Positions 1-8,724 of a DNA stretch of 64,000 nt are shown one piece after another; the first letter of the stretch is position 1, and each line of letters begins with the position of its first letter. The stretch spans positions 496,001-560,000 of the forward strand of contig NZ_CP050902.1 of the NCBI RefSeq assembly GCF_012272695.1. Direction: 5' to 3'. The position numbers and the translations under genes are program-made. The DNA comes from Nocardioides sp. JQ2195. Lineage in GTDB: Bacteria > Actinomycetota > Actinomycetes > Propionibacteriales > Nocardioidaceae. The notes below the pieces were generated by a model, which ran no database searches, was not told where the DNA came from, and was given only the letters and a program-made list of their open reading frames with translations.

Positions 1-250
1 CCGTACGGCCGGCCGCGACCAGTCCCTGGGCCAGCAGCAGTCCGCCGAAGGTGCGGTCGTCGGGGTGGGCCTGGGGCTGGCCGCGCCAGCGCCGCGGGCC
101 GCCATCGGCGTCGGCCACGGCATCGAGGCGCTCGAGGTCGAGCACCTCCAGCAGGTCCGCCAGCGTGACGGCATCAGCGGTGACGGAGGAGGCAGTGGGC
201 GAGGGGTTGGTGGGAGAGGGGTTGGTGAGCGCAGTGTCCACACCCACCAT
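1..250 (-). CDS. acyl-CoA thioesterase II (TesB-like), 5' part only
   Basis: Leftward gene running off the window start; the first 83 codons are visible from ATG at 250. After a Pro/Ser/Thr-rich leader containing TNPSP twice (coordinates 197-226) comes LADLLEVLDLERLD and, about 30 residues on, DRTFGGLLLAQGLVAAGRT. This is the conserved N-terminus of TesB double-hotdog thioesterases, which hydrolyse acyl-CoA to free acid and CoA. It is divergent from the catabolic operon starting at 407, so it may share its control region and act as a CoA-release valve for it. The family is judged from the N-terminus only; the catalytic domain lies outside the window. Confidence 0.7.
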   Translation of the reverse strand, partial: MVGVDTALTNPSPTNPSPTASSVTADAVTLADLLEVLDLERLDAVADADGGPRRWRGQPQAHPDDRTFGGLLLAQGLVAAGRT

Positions 251-338
251 GATGACGAACTTTGGAACCGCTGGCGATATGTGTTTGCGGTTTCTCATGA
301 CCCGTTGGGTATCAATTGCCCACCCAAGAAGTATTGGA

Positions 339-353
339 GTTCCGGCCCGGAAC
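339..353. promoter_or_regulatory. 15-bp perfect palindrome, candidate operator
   Basis: GTTCCGG-C-CCGGAAC lies in the 156-bp divergent gap between the thioesterase (start 250) and the CoA-transferase operon (start 407). A weaker ACCC-GTT-GGGT symmetry lies about 35 bp upstream. A regulator binding site controlling both directions is an inference from position; no regulator gene is adjacent on the visible side. Confidence 0.4.
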
Positions 354-406
354 AGGAGCATCGTAGGGACTCGACACCCTTCCGTCGAGCCCCCGAGGAG
401 CCCACC

Positions 407-1351
407 ATGACCGCCACCCAGGCCACCAAGGTGACGGACCTCCGGACGGCGATCGCGACCTACGTCGAGGACGGCATGACGGTGGCGCTCGAGGGGTTCG
501 GGCACCTGATCCCCTTCGCCGCGGCGCACGAGATCATCCGGCAAGGACGTCGGGACCTGACCGTGTGTCGGATGACCCCGGACATCATGTATGACCAGCT
601 CATCGGCGCCGGCTGTGTCAGCAAGCTGGTCGCGTCCTTCTTCGCCAGCGGCTCCGCCGGCTCCCTGCACGAGGTCCGCCGTCGCGTCGAGCGCGCCGAC
701 CCCGAGCCGCTGGAGATCGAGGAGTACAGCCACTACGGCATGCTCTGCCGCTACGAGGCCGGCGCCGCCAACCTGCCGTTCTTCCCGCTGCGCTCCTACG
801 CCGGGAGCGACCTGCCGAAGCTGAACCCCAACATCCGCACGGTGACCGACCCCTTCGGTGGACCCGACATCTACGTCGTCCCGCCGCTCAAGCCGGACGT
901 GACGATCGTGCACGCCCAGCGCGCCGACCGTCTCGGCAACGTGCAGATGTGGGGGATCACCGGCGCGCAGCAGGAAGCGGCGTACGCCGGCAGGCGAGTG
1001 ATCGCCACCGTCGAGGAGGTCGTCGACGAAGAGGTGGTCCGCGCCGACCCGAACCGGACCCTGCTGCCGGCCCACGCGGTCGACGCCGTGGTCGAGATCC
1101 CCGGCGGAGCACACCCGTCCTACACCCACGACCACTATGTGCGCGACAACGACTTCTACCGGGAGTGGGAGCCGATCAGCAAGGACCGCGAAGCTGTGCT
1201 GGCCTGGCTGGACGCGTGGGTGCACGGCCTGCCGGACCGCGCTGCCTACCTCGACAAGCTCGGCCACGAGCGCTGGTCGGCGCTCGGTGCCGGGCCCAGC
1301 ACCGGTGCTGGGCTGGCCGGATCGCGGACGGCCGAGGAGGCAAACGCATGA
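407..1351 (+). CDS. CoA-transferase alpha subunit, glutaconate CoA-transferase (GctA) type
   Basis: 314-aa family I CoA-transferase A subunit, first gene of an eleven-gene rightward operon. ATG at 407 has a GAGGAG ribosome site 8 bases upstream; a longer open frame starting in the upstream gap has no such site. Conserved blocks seen include VALEGFGHLIPFAAAHEI (about residues 26-43), LTVCRMTPDIMYDQLIGAG and HAQRADRLGNVQMWGI. This is the common bacterial GctA-like branch rather than the shorter mycobacterial IpdA. Its stop overlaps the beta-subunit start (ATGA), as expected for a co-translated heterodimer. Likely role: CoA activation of the dicarboxylate that enters the pathway; the substrate cannot be read from the sequence. 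Confidence 0.8.
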   Translation: MTATQATKVTDLRTAIATYVEDGMTVALEGFGHLIPFAAAHEIIRQGRRDLTVCRMTPDIMYDQLIGAGCVSKLVASFFASGSAGSLHEVRRRVERADPEPLEIEEYSHYGMLCRYEAGAANLPFFPLRSYAGSDLPKLNPNIRTVTDPFGGPDIYVVPPLKPDVTIVHAQRADRLGNVQMWGITGAQQEAAYAGRRVIATVEEVVDEEVVRADPNRTLLPAHAVDAVVEIPGGAHPSYTHDHYVRDNDFYREWEPISKDREAVLAWLDAWVHGLPDRAAYLDKLGHERWSALGAGPSTGAGLAGSRTAEEANA

Positions 1352-2127
1352 CCCACGCCGACGTCGCTCCCAGCAGCACCGAGTTCCTGGCCACCGTGGC
1401 GGCCCGACAGCTGGCCGGCAAGCGCCGGGTCTTCGCCGGAGTCGGGCTGCCGACCCTGGCCGTCGACCTGGCCATGCGCACGGTGAACCCAGGCGTGGAG
1501 CTGGTCTACGAGTCCGGCATCTGCGGCGCCCACCCCGACGGCCTGGCCGAGGGCATCGCCGACTCGGTGCTGGTCACCGGTGCTGAAGCGGTGCTGAGCA
1601 TGCACGCGCTCTTCGGCTACGTGCTGCAGGGCGGACACGTCGACGTCGGTTTCCTCGGTGCGGCCCAGGTGGACCGATGGGGCAGCCTCAACACGACCCT
1701 GATCGGCGACTGGGCCAAGCCCACCGTCCGCCTCCCCGGAGCCGGTGGTGCTGCCGAGATCGTGCCCAACGCGGGCGAGTGCATCGTGGTGCTCCGACGT
1801 CACGACCCGGGCGCACTCCCGACCGAGCTCGACTTCTGCACCTCACCGAGCCCGGTCCGGGCCCGGGAGGAGGACCCGCGCATGGAGCCGCCCGGACACG
1901 GCGTCTCGACCGTGATCACCCCGCTGGCCGTGCTGCGCCGACCCGAGAAGTTCGGTGAGCTGGAGGTCAGCGAGGTGCACCCCGGCGTGAGCGTGGACGA
2001 GGTCCGCGCCGCCACCGGGTGGGACATCGCGGTCGCGGACGACGTACGCACCACCGAGCCGCCGACCGTCGAGGACGTGCGGCTCCTGCGCGACGAGATC
2101 GACACGGTGCGGCTCTACCTGAGATGA
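1348..2127 (+). CDS. CoA-transferase beta subunit, GctB type
   Basis: 259-aa partner of the preceding subunit. It carries the YESGICG segment with Glu55, which matches the catalytic Glu of glutaconate CoA-transferase beta subunits (ESG motif) that forms the glutamyl-CoA thioester. Other family blocks are FAGVGLPTLAVDLA near the N-terminus, LQGGHVDVGFLGAAQVDRWG and VRLPGAGGAAEI. The catalytic Glu makes a true CoA-transferase likely. The alternative, an IpdAB-type ring-opening hydrolase of steroid degradation, fits less well. Confidence 0.8.
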   Translation: MTHADVAPSSTEFLATVAARQLAGKRRVFAGVGLPTLAVDLAMRTVNPGVELVYESGICGAHPDGLAEGIADSVLVTGAEAVLSMHALFGYVLQGGHVDVGFLGAAQVDRWGSLNTTLIGDWAKPTVRLPGAGGAAEIVPNAGECIVVLRRHDPGALPTELDFCTSPSPVRAREEDPRMEPPGHGVSTVITPLAVLRRPEKFGELEVSEVHPGVSVDEVRAATGWDIAVADDVRTTEPPTVEDVRLLRDEIDTVRLYLR

Positions 2128-2147
2128 CCAACGACCTGAGATGACCA
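2118..2147 (+). repeat. 17-bp tandem duplication at the gctB/MFS junction
   Basis: CCTGAGATGACCA occurs at 2118-2130 and again at 2135-2147, separated by ACGA. The first copy holds the gctB stop, the second the start codon of the MFS gene. The ATG at 2124 in the first copy opens only a few codons before a stop, so 2141 is the working start. It looks like a small slippage duplication that duplicated a start site. Confidence 0.6.
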
Positions 2148-3550
2148 GCGACCCCCGAGCAGTGCCCCACCAGGAAGGGCCACGCCGCGCTGCCTACGCG
2201 GCGCTGCTGGCGTGCTCGACGCTGGGCACCCTCTCCAGCACGATCATCAGCGCTCCGATCAACGTGATCGCCGAGTCGGTGGGCGCCAGCGCCAGCGGGA
2301 TCGTGCTCGCGGTCAGTGCGTTCACGCTGTCGATGGTGCTCTTCGCGCCCGCCTCCGGGTGGCTGTGCCAGCGCTTCGGCTCCCGGCTGGTGCTCGGCTC
2401 CTCGCTCGCAGTGATGATGCTGGCCGGGGTGGGTGCGTCGTTGAGCCAGGACCTCACCCAGCTCGTGCTGATGCGGGCGCTCCAGGGCCTCGGCTGCTCG
2501 GCGATCCCCACCGCCGTGCAGCAGGTCCTCGGTCGGCACTGGCCCGAGAACCGGGCTCGGGTGATGGCTGCCTGGGCCTCGGCGATCGGCGTCGGGCAGG
2601 CCATCGGGCCGCCGATCGGCGGCTTGATCGCCGACGGCCTCGGCTGGCGCTGGGTCTTCGTCACCCACGCCTCGCTCAGCCTCCTCCTGCTGGCCCTCGT
2701 CGTCGCCCTGGTCCCCCCGGTCGCGCCCAGCCCCACCCGGCTGCACGTCTCGGGGCTGATGACGCTGGTCGTGGGCGTGGGCTCCCTGGTCGGCGCCTTC
2801 GCCTGGGCCGGGCAGCACCGTTCCTGGGGAGTGGGCGTCGCCTTCGTCGTGGTGGGTGCCGTGGCCCTGCTGCTGCACGGGATGATCGCCCGCCGCAGCG
2901 AGCGCGCGTTCGTCGACCCCGGCCACCTGGCCGATCCCCGCTACCTGGCCAGCACCGCGGCGGCCGGCACGGTGATGTGCGCCCTGGGAGTCGCGATCAC
3001 CGCGACGCCGCTGCACCTGGGCCGCGACGTCGGGCTCGGCCCCGGCCACATCGGCCTGATGATGCTGACCCTGGCCGTGCCGCTGACCCTCTTCGCCCCG
3101 ATCACCTCCCGGCTGTCCGAGCGCTTCACCGCCGTGCGCACCCTGCGCGTCGGCCTGGTGGTGATGTCCGCCGCGCTGGTCGGCCTCGGCGTGGCCTTCG
3201 CCCTCGACCAGGACTCGCTGCTGCTGACCGCGGTCCTCCTCGCGGTCACCGGCTGCGCGATCGGCGCCGGCCAGGCCACCTCGGCCCACGTGCTGATGAC
3301 GTCGTCGGCCGCCTCCCACGGCACCGCGCTCGGCGTCTCCAACATGATCCGCTTCGCAGGCCTGGCCGTCGGCTACTCCTGGGTCGCCGCCACCTGGTCG
3401 CCCGACCGTCTCCTGCTCGTCTACTCCGCCCCCGTCGTGCTGATCGCCGCCACCTGGCTGCTCGCCGGCGCGGCGCGCTCCGACCGCCCCGACCACACCG
3501 GGCGCACCTCGCCCGCACCCGAAAGGACCCTCGTCGATGACACCCACTGA
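2141..3550 (+). CDS. MFS transporter, DHA/EmrB-like
   Basis: 469-aa integral membrane protein with 12-14 predicted hydrophobic segments. The MFS loop signature appears as GWLCQRFGSRLVL after the second segment, and the motif C-like region reads ASAIGVGQAIGPPIGG around residues 147-162. The C-terminal 20-30 residues are polar. It sits inside the CoA-transferase operon and its end overlaps the next gene by 14 bases, so uptake of the pathway substrate or efflux of an acid intermediate is plausible. Drug-efflux relatives dominate this subfamily, so specificity is open. Confidence 0.7.
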   Translation: MTSDPRAVPHQEGPRRAAYAALLACSTLGTLSSTIISAPINVIAESVGASASGIVLAVSAFTLSMVLFAPASGWLCQRFGSRLVLGSSLAVMMLAGVGASLSQDLTQLVLMRALQGLGCSAIPTAVQQVLGRHWPENRARVMAAWASAIGVGQAIGPPIGGLIADGLGWRWVFVTHASLSLLLLALVVALVPPVAPSPTRLHVSGLMTLVVGVGSLVGAFAWAGQHRSWGVGVAFVVVGAVALLLHGMIARRSERAFVDPGHLADPRYLASTAAAGTVMCALGVAITATPLHLGRDVGLGPGHIGLMMLTLAVPLTLFAPITSRLSERFTAVRTLRVGLVVMSAALVGLGVAFALDQDSLLLTAVLLAVTGCAIGAGQATSAHVLMTSSAASHGTALGVSNMIRFAGLAVGYSWVAATWSPDRLLLVYSAPVVLIAATWLLAGAARSDRPDHTGRTSPAPERTLVDDTH

Positions 3551-4871
3551 ACCCCTGCCCGGGCCTCGGGCCGGACTCCGTGCCGGGCCGCTCGCCGGTC
3601 TGCGGATCGTCGAGGTCTCCAGCTTCGTCGCCACCCCGCTCTGTGGGCTGACCCTGGCCCAGCTCGGCGCCGAGGTGATCCGCGTGGAGCCCATGGGTGG
3701 TGGCCCCGACCGCACCCGGTGGCCGCTCACCGGCGACGGCACCAGCCTCTACTGGAACGGGCTCAACCCCGGCAAGCAGGCGATCGAGGTCGACTTCACC
3801 AGCGCCGAGGGACGTGGGCTCGTCGCCGACCTGGTCGCCGACTGCGGCATCCTGGTCACCAACACCGAGCGCTGGCCCGAGCTCACCCACACCGCGCTGA
3901 GTGAGCGCCGCTCCGACGTGATCACCGTGCTGCTCACCGGCAAGCACGACGGCGGCACCGCGGTCGACTACACCGTGCAGGCCGGCTCCGGCTTCCCGCT
4001 GATCACCGGGCCCACCGAGCACGACGGACCGGTCAACCACCTGGTGCCGGCATGGGACCTGGCCGCCGGCCTCTATCTGGCCGTCGGCCTGCTCGCCGCC
4101 GAACGGCGCCGCGTCGAGGCAGGCGAGGGCAGCGAGGTGCGGGTCGCCCTCGAGGACGTCGCCCTGGCCGCCGCCGGGCACCTCGGCTATCTCGCCGACG
4201 CGATGATCAACCCAGGCTCCGAGCGCACCCCCGACGGCAACTATGTCTACGGATCGTTCGGGCGCGACTTCACCACCGCCGACGGTTCCCGCTTCATGCT
4301 GGTCGCGCTCACCCCGCGCCAGTGGTCCGACCTGCGCTCGATGACCGGACTCGGCGACGTCATCGACACCCTCGGCGAGGCGCTCGGCGCCGACTTCAGT
4401 GACGAGGGCGACCGCTATCGGCACCGTGCCGTTCTCGCCGGCCTGGTCTCCGAGTGGTTTGAACGCCACACCGCGGCCGAGGTCGAGACAGCACTCGCCG
4501 AGACCCGCATCCTCTGGTCGCCCTACCGCACGTTCGCCGACCTGGTCGCCGACGACGCCCACATCCTGCGCGAGCACCCGCTGTTCGACAGCGTCGACCA
4601 GCCCGGTGTCGGCAGGTTGTTGGCTCCCGGCTCGCCGGTGTACGTCGATCGGTCCAGCGGGCGTCCCCGCCCCGCGCCCGCCGTCGGGCAGCACACCCGG
4701 GACGTGCTGGTCGACGTGCTCGGCCTGGACGCCGAAGAGGTCTCCGACCTGTTGGCCAGCGGCGTCGTCCGCACCGCACCCGCCGCCGACGCGCCCGCCA
4801 ACGCGCCCGCCGCCGCACCCGCCGCGAGCACCACCACCGCTTCTCCCACCACGAAGGCCGAGGTCGCCTGA
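3537..4871 (+). CDS. mct: CaiB/BaiF family III CoA-transferase, mesaconyl-CoA C1-C4 transferase (Mct) type
   Basis: 444-aa class III CoA-transferase. The conserved Asp that forms the aspartyl-CoA intermediate is D174 in VPAWDLAAG. Blocks such as DGGTAVDYTV, VNHLVPAWD and GNYVYGSFGRDF closely resemble, from memory, the Chloroflexus mesaconyl-C1-CoA C4-CoA transferase (2-methylfumaryl-CoA isomerase), which moves CoA between the two carboxyls of mesaconate. The 35-residue Ala/Pro/Thr-rich tail is unlike characterised members and looks disordered. The next gene is a CitE-like lyase and a mesaconyl-C4-CoA hydratase-like gene lies four genes on, completing the route mesaconyl-C1-CoA to mesaconyl-C4-CoA to citramalyl-CoA to acetyl-CoA and pyruvate. 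Alternative: itaconate CoA-transferase (Ict). Confidence 0.72.
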   Translation: MTPTEPLPGPRAGLRAGPLAGLRIVEVSSFVATPLCGLTLAQLGAEVIRVEPMGGGPDRTRWPLTGDGTSLYWNGLNPGKQAIEVDFTSAEGRGLVADLVADCGILVTNTERWPELTHTALSERRSDVITVLLTGKHDGGTAVDYTVQAGSGFPLITGPTEHDGPVNHLVPAWDLAAGLYLAVGLLAAERRRVEAGEGSEVRVALEDVALAAAGHLGYLADAMINPGSERTPDGNYVYGSFGRDFTTADGSRFMLVALTPRQWSDLRSMTGLGDVIDTLGEALGADFSDEGDRYRHRAVLAGLVSEWFERHTAAEVETALAETRILWSPYRTFADLVADDAHILREHPLFDSVDQPGVGRLLAPGSPVYVDRSSGRPRPAPAVGQHTRDVLVDVLGLDAEEVSDLLASGVVRTAPAADAPANAPAAAPAASTTTASPTTKAEVA

Positions 4872-5707
4872 TGACTGCCGCCACCGCACGCACCCTCCTG
4901 TTCGTCCCGGGCGATCGGCCGGAGCGCTTCGACAAGGCCGCCGCAGCCGGGGCCGACCTGGTCGTCCTCGACCTCGAGGACGCCGTCGCACCCGACGCCA
5001 AGGACAAGGCCCGCGACGCCGTCGTCGACTGGCTGCGCGCCACGACCACGCCGTCCGCCGTACGCATCAATGCCGTGGACAGCCCGTGGCACGCCGCCGA
5101 CCTGGCCGCGCTGGGTGTCGTGGTCGGGTCCGGTCGCGAGTGCGCGGTGATGCTGCCGAAGGCACAGGACCCGACGCTCGTGGCCGGCACCGTCGCCGCC
5201 CTCGGGGACGGGGCAGCCGTGGTCGCGCTCCTCGAGACCGCCCGCGGCATCCTCCGCGCCGAGCAGATCGCCGCCGTGCCGGGTGTCTGCCGCCTGGCGA
5301 TCGGCACCTACGACCTGGCCAGCGAGCTCGGCGTCGACCCCGACGAACCCGTCGCGATGGCCGCCGCCCGCGGCGCACTGGTGCTGGCCTCCGCGGCCGC
5401 CGGGCTGGTCGGGCCGGTCGACGGGGTCACCGGCGACGTGCGCGACAGCGAGCGCCTCGTTGCCGACGTACGTCGTGCAGCCGCGCTCGGCTTCGCCGGC
5501 AAGCTCTGCATCCACCCCGCCCAGGTCGTCCCGACCGCCACCACGCTCGCCCCCGACGCCGACGAGGTCGCGTGGGCCGAGCGCATCGTCGCGGCGGCCG
5601 AGGCCGCCGGAGACGGCGTGATCCTCGTCGACGGCCGGATGGTCGACCGCCCCGTGGTCGACCGGGCCCGCCACATCCTCACCACCACCAACGGAGGCAA
5701 CTCATGA
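4871..5707 (+). CDS. HpcH/HpaI (CitE-like) lyase, probable citramalyl-CoA lyase
   Basis: 278-aa TIM-barrel aldolase/lyase. Visible signatures are LFVPGDRPERFDKA (residues 10-23), LDLEDAV with E36-D37, the CoA/substrate Arg in AVRIN (R66), LPKAQDP, the Mg2+ ligand E122 in LLETARGIL, D148 in AIGTYDLASELG, and GKLCIHPAQV. These match citrate lyase beta-like enzymes that split malyl-, citramalyl- or HMG-like CoA esters. Next to an Mct-like transferase and a mesaconyl-C4-CoA hydratase, citramalyl-CoA to acetyl-CoA plus pyruvate is the best guess. The start overlaps the previous stop by one base. Confidence 0.78.
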   Translation: MTAATARTLLFVPGDRPERFDKAAAAGADLVVLDLEDAVAPDAKDKARDAVVDWLRATTTPSAVRINAVDSPWHAADLAALGVVVGSGRECAVMLPKAQDPTLVAGTVAALGDGAAVVALLETARGILRAEQIAAVPGVCRLAIGTYDLASELGVDPDEPVAMAAARGALVLASAAAGLVGPVDGVTGDVRDSERLVADVRRAAALGFAGKLCIHPAQVVPTATTLAPDADEVAWAERIVAAAEAAGDGVILVDGRMVDRPVVDRARHILTTTNGGNS

Positions 5708-6906
5708 GCACGCTCACCCCTGACGAGAAGGACATGGTCGCGCTGGTCGCGGACTTCGTCGACGACCGCGTGCGGCCCAACGTGCGTGACTACGAAGCCA
5801 GCGACACCTATCCCGAGGAGTTCATCGAGGAGATGAAGAAGCTCGGCTTCTTCGGGCTCCTGGTGCCCGCCGAGCACGGCGGCGTCGATGTCAGCACCGC
5901 CTGCTTCGCGCGGGTGACAGAGGAGCTGGCCCGCGGCTGGATGAGCCTGGCCGGCGCGATCGGCGGGCACTCGGTGATCTCCTACCTGGTCCGCACGTTC
6001 GGGACCGAGGAGCAGAAGGCGAAGTACCTCCCCGCGATGGCCGACGGCAGCATCCGCGCGACGATGGCGCTGACCGAGCCGTCCGGTGGCAGCGACCTGC
6101 AGGCGATGCGCACGTACGCCGTCCGCGACGGCGACGACTACGTCATCCGCGGCTCGAAGACCTGGATCTCCAACGCCCAGCACGCCGGCCTGATCGGGCT
6201 GCTGTGCGTGACCGACCGCGACGCCGAGCCGGCCCACCGCGGGATGAGCGTGATCCTGGTCGAGCCCGGCGACGGTCTCACCGTCTCGGCGAAGATCCCC
6301 AAGCTCGGTTACCGCGGCGTCGAGGCCTGCGAGCTGGTCTTCGACTCCATGCGTGTGCCGGCCAGTGCCGTGCTCGGCGGTGAGCCGAACATCGGTTGGG
6401 GCCACATGATGCGTGGTCTCGAGGTCGGCCGGATCCAGGTCGCCGCGCGCGCCGTCGGCGTCGCCCAGGCCGCCCTCGGCGACGCGGTCACCTACGCCCA
6501 GGAGCGCGAGTCCTTCGGCAAGCCGATCTGGAAGCACCAGTCGGTCGGCAACCTGATCGCCGACATGGCCACCAAGGTCCGCGCCGCCCGGCTGATGACC
6601 GTCGACGCCGCCGAGCGTCTCGACGAGGGCAAGCGCGCCGACATGGAGGCCGGGATGGCGAAGCTGTTCGCCTCTGAGGCCGCCATGGAGGTCGCCCTCG
6701 ACGCGATCCGCGTGCACGGCGGCTACGGCTACTCGCGGGAGTACGACGTCGAGCGCTACTTCCGCGACGCCCCGCTGATGATCGTCGGCGAGGGCACCAA
6801 CGAGATCCAACGCAACGTCATCGCGGCCCAAGTGGTGGCCCGCGACAAGGCTCCCCACTCCGCTTCGAACCGCCTGGCCTCCGACAACCTGAAGGGCAAG
6901 AACTGA
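5704..6906 (+). CDS. acyl-CoA dehydrogenase
   Basis: 400-aa FAD-dependent acyl-CoA dehydrogenase. ATG at 5704 overlaps the previous stop (ATGA) behind a GGAGG site. Seen: [14 protein letters not shown] substrate/FAD loop (about residues 120-133), [39 protein letters not shown], and GEGTNEIQ near the C-terminus with E363 at the usual catalytic-base position. In this operon it could make mesaconyl-CoA from methylsuccinyl-CoA, or desaturate a longer dicarboxylyl-CoA. Similar dehydrogenases sit in itaconate clusters of Pseudomonas. The substrate is inferred from context only. Confidence 0.85.
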   Translation: MSTLTPDEKDMVALVADFVDDRVRPNVRDYEASDTYPEEFIEEMKKLGFFGLLVPAEHGGVDVSTACFARVTEELARGWMSLAGAIGGHSVISYLVRTFGTEEQKAKYLPAMADGSIRATMALTEPSGGSDLQAMRTYAVRDGDDYVIRGSKTWISNAQHAGLIGLLCVTDRDAEPAHRGMSVILVEPGDGLTVSAKIPKLGYRGVEACELVFDSMRVPASAVLGGEPNIGWGHMMRGLEVGRIQVAARAVGVAQAALGDAVTYAQERESFGKPIWKHQSVGNLIADMATKVRAARLMTVDAAERLDEGKRADMEAGMAKLFASEAAMEVALDAIRVHGGYGYSREYDVERYFRDAPLMIVGEGTNEIQRNVIAAQVVARDKAPHSASNRLASDNLKGKN

Positions 6907-7646
6907 TGAACCTCCTCGAGAACAAGACCGCCGTCATCACCGGTGGGGCCCAAGGCATCGGCCTCTCCATCGCCGAGGCGTTCATCGCCCAGGGCGCCCG
7001 CGTCGTGCTGGCCGACCTCGACGGCTCGGCCGCCGAGCTGGCCGCGAAGGGCCTCGGTGGCTCCGACGTGGCCGTCGGCATCGCCTGTGACGTGGTGAAG
7101 GCCGCCGACGTCGAGGCTGCCCTCGACCTCGCGGAGTCGGCCTTCGGCTCCCTCGACATCGTGGTCAACAACGCTGGGATCACTCGCGACGCCACCATGC
7201 GCACGATGACCGAGGAGCAGTTCGACCAGGTCATCTCCGTGCACCTGAAGGGCTGCTGGAACGGCACCCGCCTGGCCGCCGCGCGGATGCGTGAGGTGAA
7301 GGCCGGCTCGATCGTCAACATCTCCTCGCTCTCCGGCAAGGTCGGCATGATCGGCCAGACGAACTACTCGGCCGCCAAGGCCGGCATCGTCGGGATGACC
7401 AAGGCGGCGGCCAAGGAGATGGCGCACCACGGCGTCCGCATCAACGCGATCCAGCCCGGGCTGATCCGCTCCGCGATGACCGAGGCGATGCCGCAGAAGG
7501 CCTGGGACGGCAAGATGGCCGAGATCCCGATGGCCCGCGCCGGCGAGCCCTCCGAGGTCGCCTCGGTCGCCGTCTTCTATGCCTCCGGCCTCTCCTCCTA
7601 CATGACCGGCACGGTCGCCGAGGTGACCGGCGGACGGTTCATGTGA
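6906..7646 (+). CDS. short-chain dehydrogenase/reductase, FabG-like
   Basis: 246-aa classical SDR. The NAD(P) loop is TGGAQGIG (residues 12-19), followed by NNAG (88-91), catalytic Ser near 140 and YSAAK with Y154 and K158. The C-terminus ends in the family pattern [13 protein letters not shown]. Acidic D37 and D39 after the second strand favour NAD over NADP. Between an acyl-CoA dehydrogenase and a hydratase, oxidation of a 3-hydroxyacyl-CoA is likely, with the downstream thiolase cleaving the product. One-base overlap with the upstream stop. Confidence 0.82.
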   Translation: MNLLENKTAVITGGAQGIGLSIAEAFIAQGARVVLADLDGSAAELAAKGLGGSDVAVGIACDVVKAADVEAALDLAESAFGSLDIVVNNAGITRDATMRTMTEEQFDQVISVHLKGCWNGTRLAAARMREVKAGSIVNISSLSGKVGMIGQTNYSAAKAGIVGMTKAAAKEMAHHGVRINAIQPGLIRSAMTEAMPQKAWDGKMAEIPMARAGEPSEVASVAVFYASGLSSYMTGTVAEVTGGRFM

Positions 7647-8572
7647 TGTCAGCCGATCCGCTCGCGGGCTGGTCGCCGCACCCGGTGACCACCGAGGAGC
7701 ACGTCGACCCGGGTCGGGTCGCTGCCCTGGCCGCCCTGCTCGAGTCGGGGGCGCCGGTGCCCGGTGAGGGCGACGACCTGCCGCCGTTGTGGCACTGGGT
7801 CGCGCTGCCGACGTGGCCGTCGTCCTCGCAGATCGGGCTCGACGGTCACCCGCACCGTGGCGGGCTGTTGCCGCCGCTGCCGCAGCCCCGGCGGATGTTC
7901 GCCGGCGGCTCGCTCGACCTGCACGCCCCGCTGCGTGTGGGGGAGTGGGTCCGACGCGAGGCGATCGTCGAGTCCGTCGACCAGAAGCGTGGTCGCAGCG
8001 GCGACTTCGCGGTGGTCCGGGTGCGTCACACGCTGCGCGGCCCCGAGGGCGACGTACGCATCGAGGAACGCCAGGACCTGGTCTTCCGGGACGGGCCGTC
8101 GGTGGTCGACAGTGGCGCTGCGGTCGAGCCGGCCTCGGAGCTCTCGCCGGCCGGGCCGCCCCTGCGCCCGCGCTCCGGCGTCGACGCGGGTGCCCGGCCC
8201 TCCGGCGCGGACGCGGGTGCTCGGTGGGACGTGGTCACCGACCCGACCCTGTTGATGCGGTTCAGCGCGGTCACCGCGAACCCGCACCGGATCCACTACG
8301 ACTGGCCGTACGCGACCCGTCGCGAGGGCTACCCCGGACTGGTCGTGCACGGGCCCCTCTCCACCCTGTTGCTGGCAGAGGCACTGCGGCTCGGCTCGCC
8401 GGAGTCCACCCCGTCCCGGCTGCAGCACCGCAACCGGGCACCGCTGTTCTGCGGGCAGCCGGCGGAGATCGCGCTGACCTGCGCGGACTCCACACCGGAC
8501 GCGGCCGCGGCCTCCGCCGAGGTCGTCATGCGCGACGCCGACGGCCAGGTCCTGGTCACGCTCTCGGCCTGA
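7646..8572 (+). CDS. FAS1-like/HTD2 hot-dog dehydratase, mesaconyl-C4-CoA hydratase (Meh) type
   Basis: 308-aa double hot-dog protein of the group containing mesaconyl-C4-CoA hydratase (3-methylfumaryl-CoA hydratase) and itaconyl-CoA hydratase. The C-terminal domain has the hydratase signature NPHRIHYDWPYATRREGYPG followed by LVVHGPLSTLLL at about residues 213-245. The N-terminal half has the PLPQPRRMFAGG segment typical of the group. Residues 160-195 are a low-complexity Gly/Ala/Arg linker with ASTR/GADAGAR-like repetition. ATG at 7646 is preferred; a GTG three bases earlier overlaps the SDR stop more. With Mct and the CitE-like lyase it would form (S)-citramalyl-CoA. Confidence 0.75.
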   Translation: MSADPLAGWSPHPVTTEEHVDPGRVAALAALLESGAPVPGEGDDLPPLWHWVALPTWPSSSQIGLDGHPHRGGLLPPLPQPRRMFAGGSLDLHAPLRVGEWVRREAIVESVDQKRGRSGDFAVVRVRHTLRGPEGDVRIEERQDLVFRDGPSVVDSGAAVEPASELSPAGPPLRPRSGVDAGARPSGADAGARWDVVTDPTLLMRFSAVTANPHRIHYDWPYATRREGYPGLVVHGPLSTLLLAEALRLGSPESTPSRLQHRNRAPLFCGQPAEIALTCADSTPDAAAASAEVVMRDADGQVLVTLSA

Positions 8573-8603
8573 CCTCCGGCCTGCACCTGTCCCATCCGGC
8601 CGT

Positions 8604-8678
8604 ACCCCGCCCGTCTTCCCCCGGATCCACCCCGCCCGTCTTCCCCCCGATCCACCCCGCCCATCGAGCCCTGTTCCA
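8604..8678 (+). repeat. 25-bp C-rich tandem repeat in leader of thiolase gene
   Basis: Three head-to-tail units of 25 bp start at 8604, 8629 and 8654 with core ACCCCGCCCGTCTTCCCCC. The first two differ at one or two bases; the third has diverged. The array fills most of the only sizeable gap (152 bp) inside the operon, just upstream of the thiolase start. Extreme strand asymmetry (C/T-rich on +) is notable. A stalled-transcription or regulatory leader role is speculative. Confidence 0.6.
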
Positions 8679-8724
8679 CCCGCCCGTCTCCATCGTTCTC
8701 ACCTTCCACCCGAAAGGCACTGCC

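Noticed and set aside
407..2127. IpdAB steroid ring-opening hydrolase
   Set aside because: Blocks match the GctAB-like branch, the beta subunit keeps the ESG catalytic Glu, and neighbours are dicarboxylate rather than steroid genes.
4399..5703. In-frame extension upstream of the acyl-CoA dehydrogenase
   Set aside because: Translation is Arg/Pro-rich shadow of mct and the lyase gene; the dehydrogenase starts properly at 5704 with a GGAGG site.
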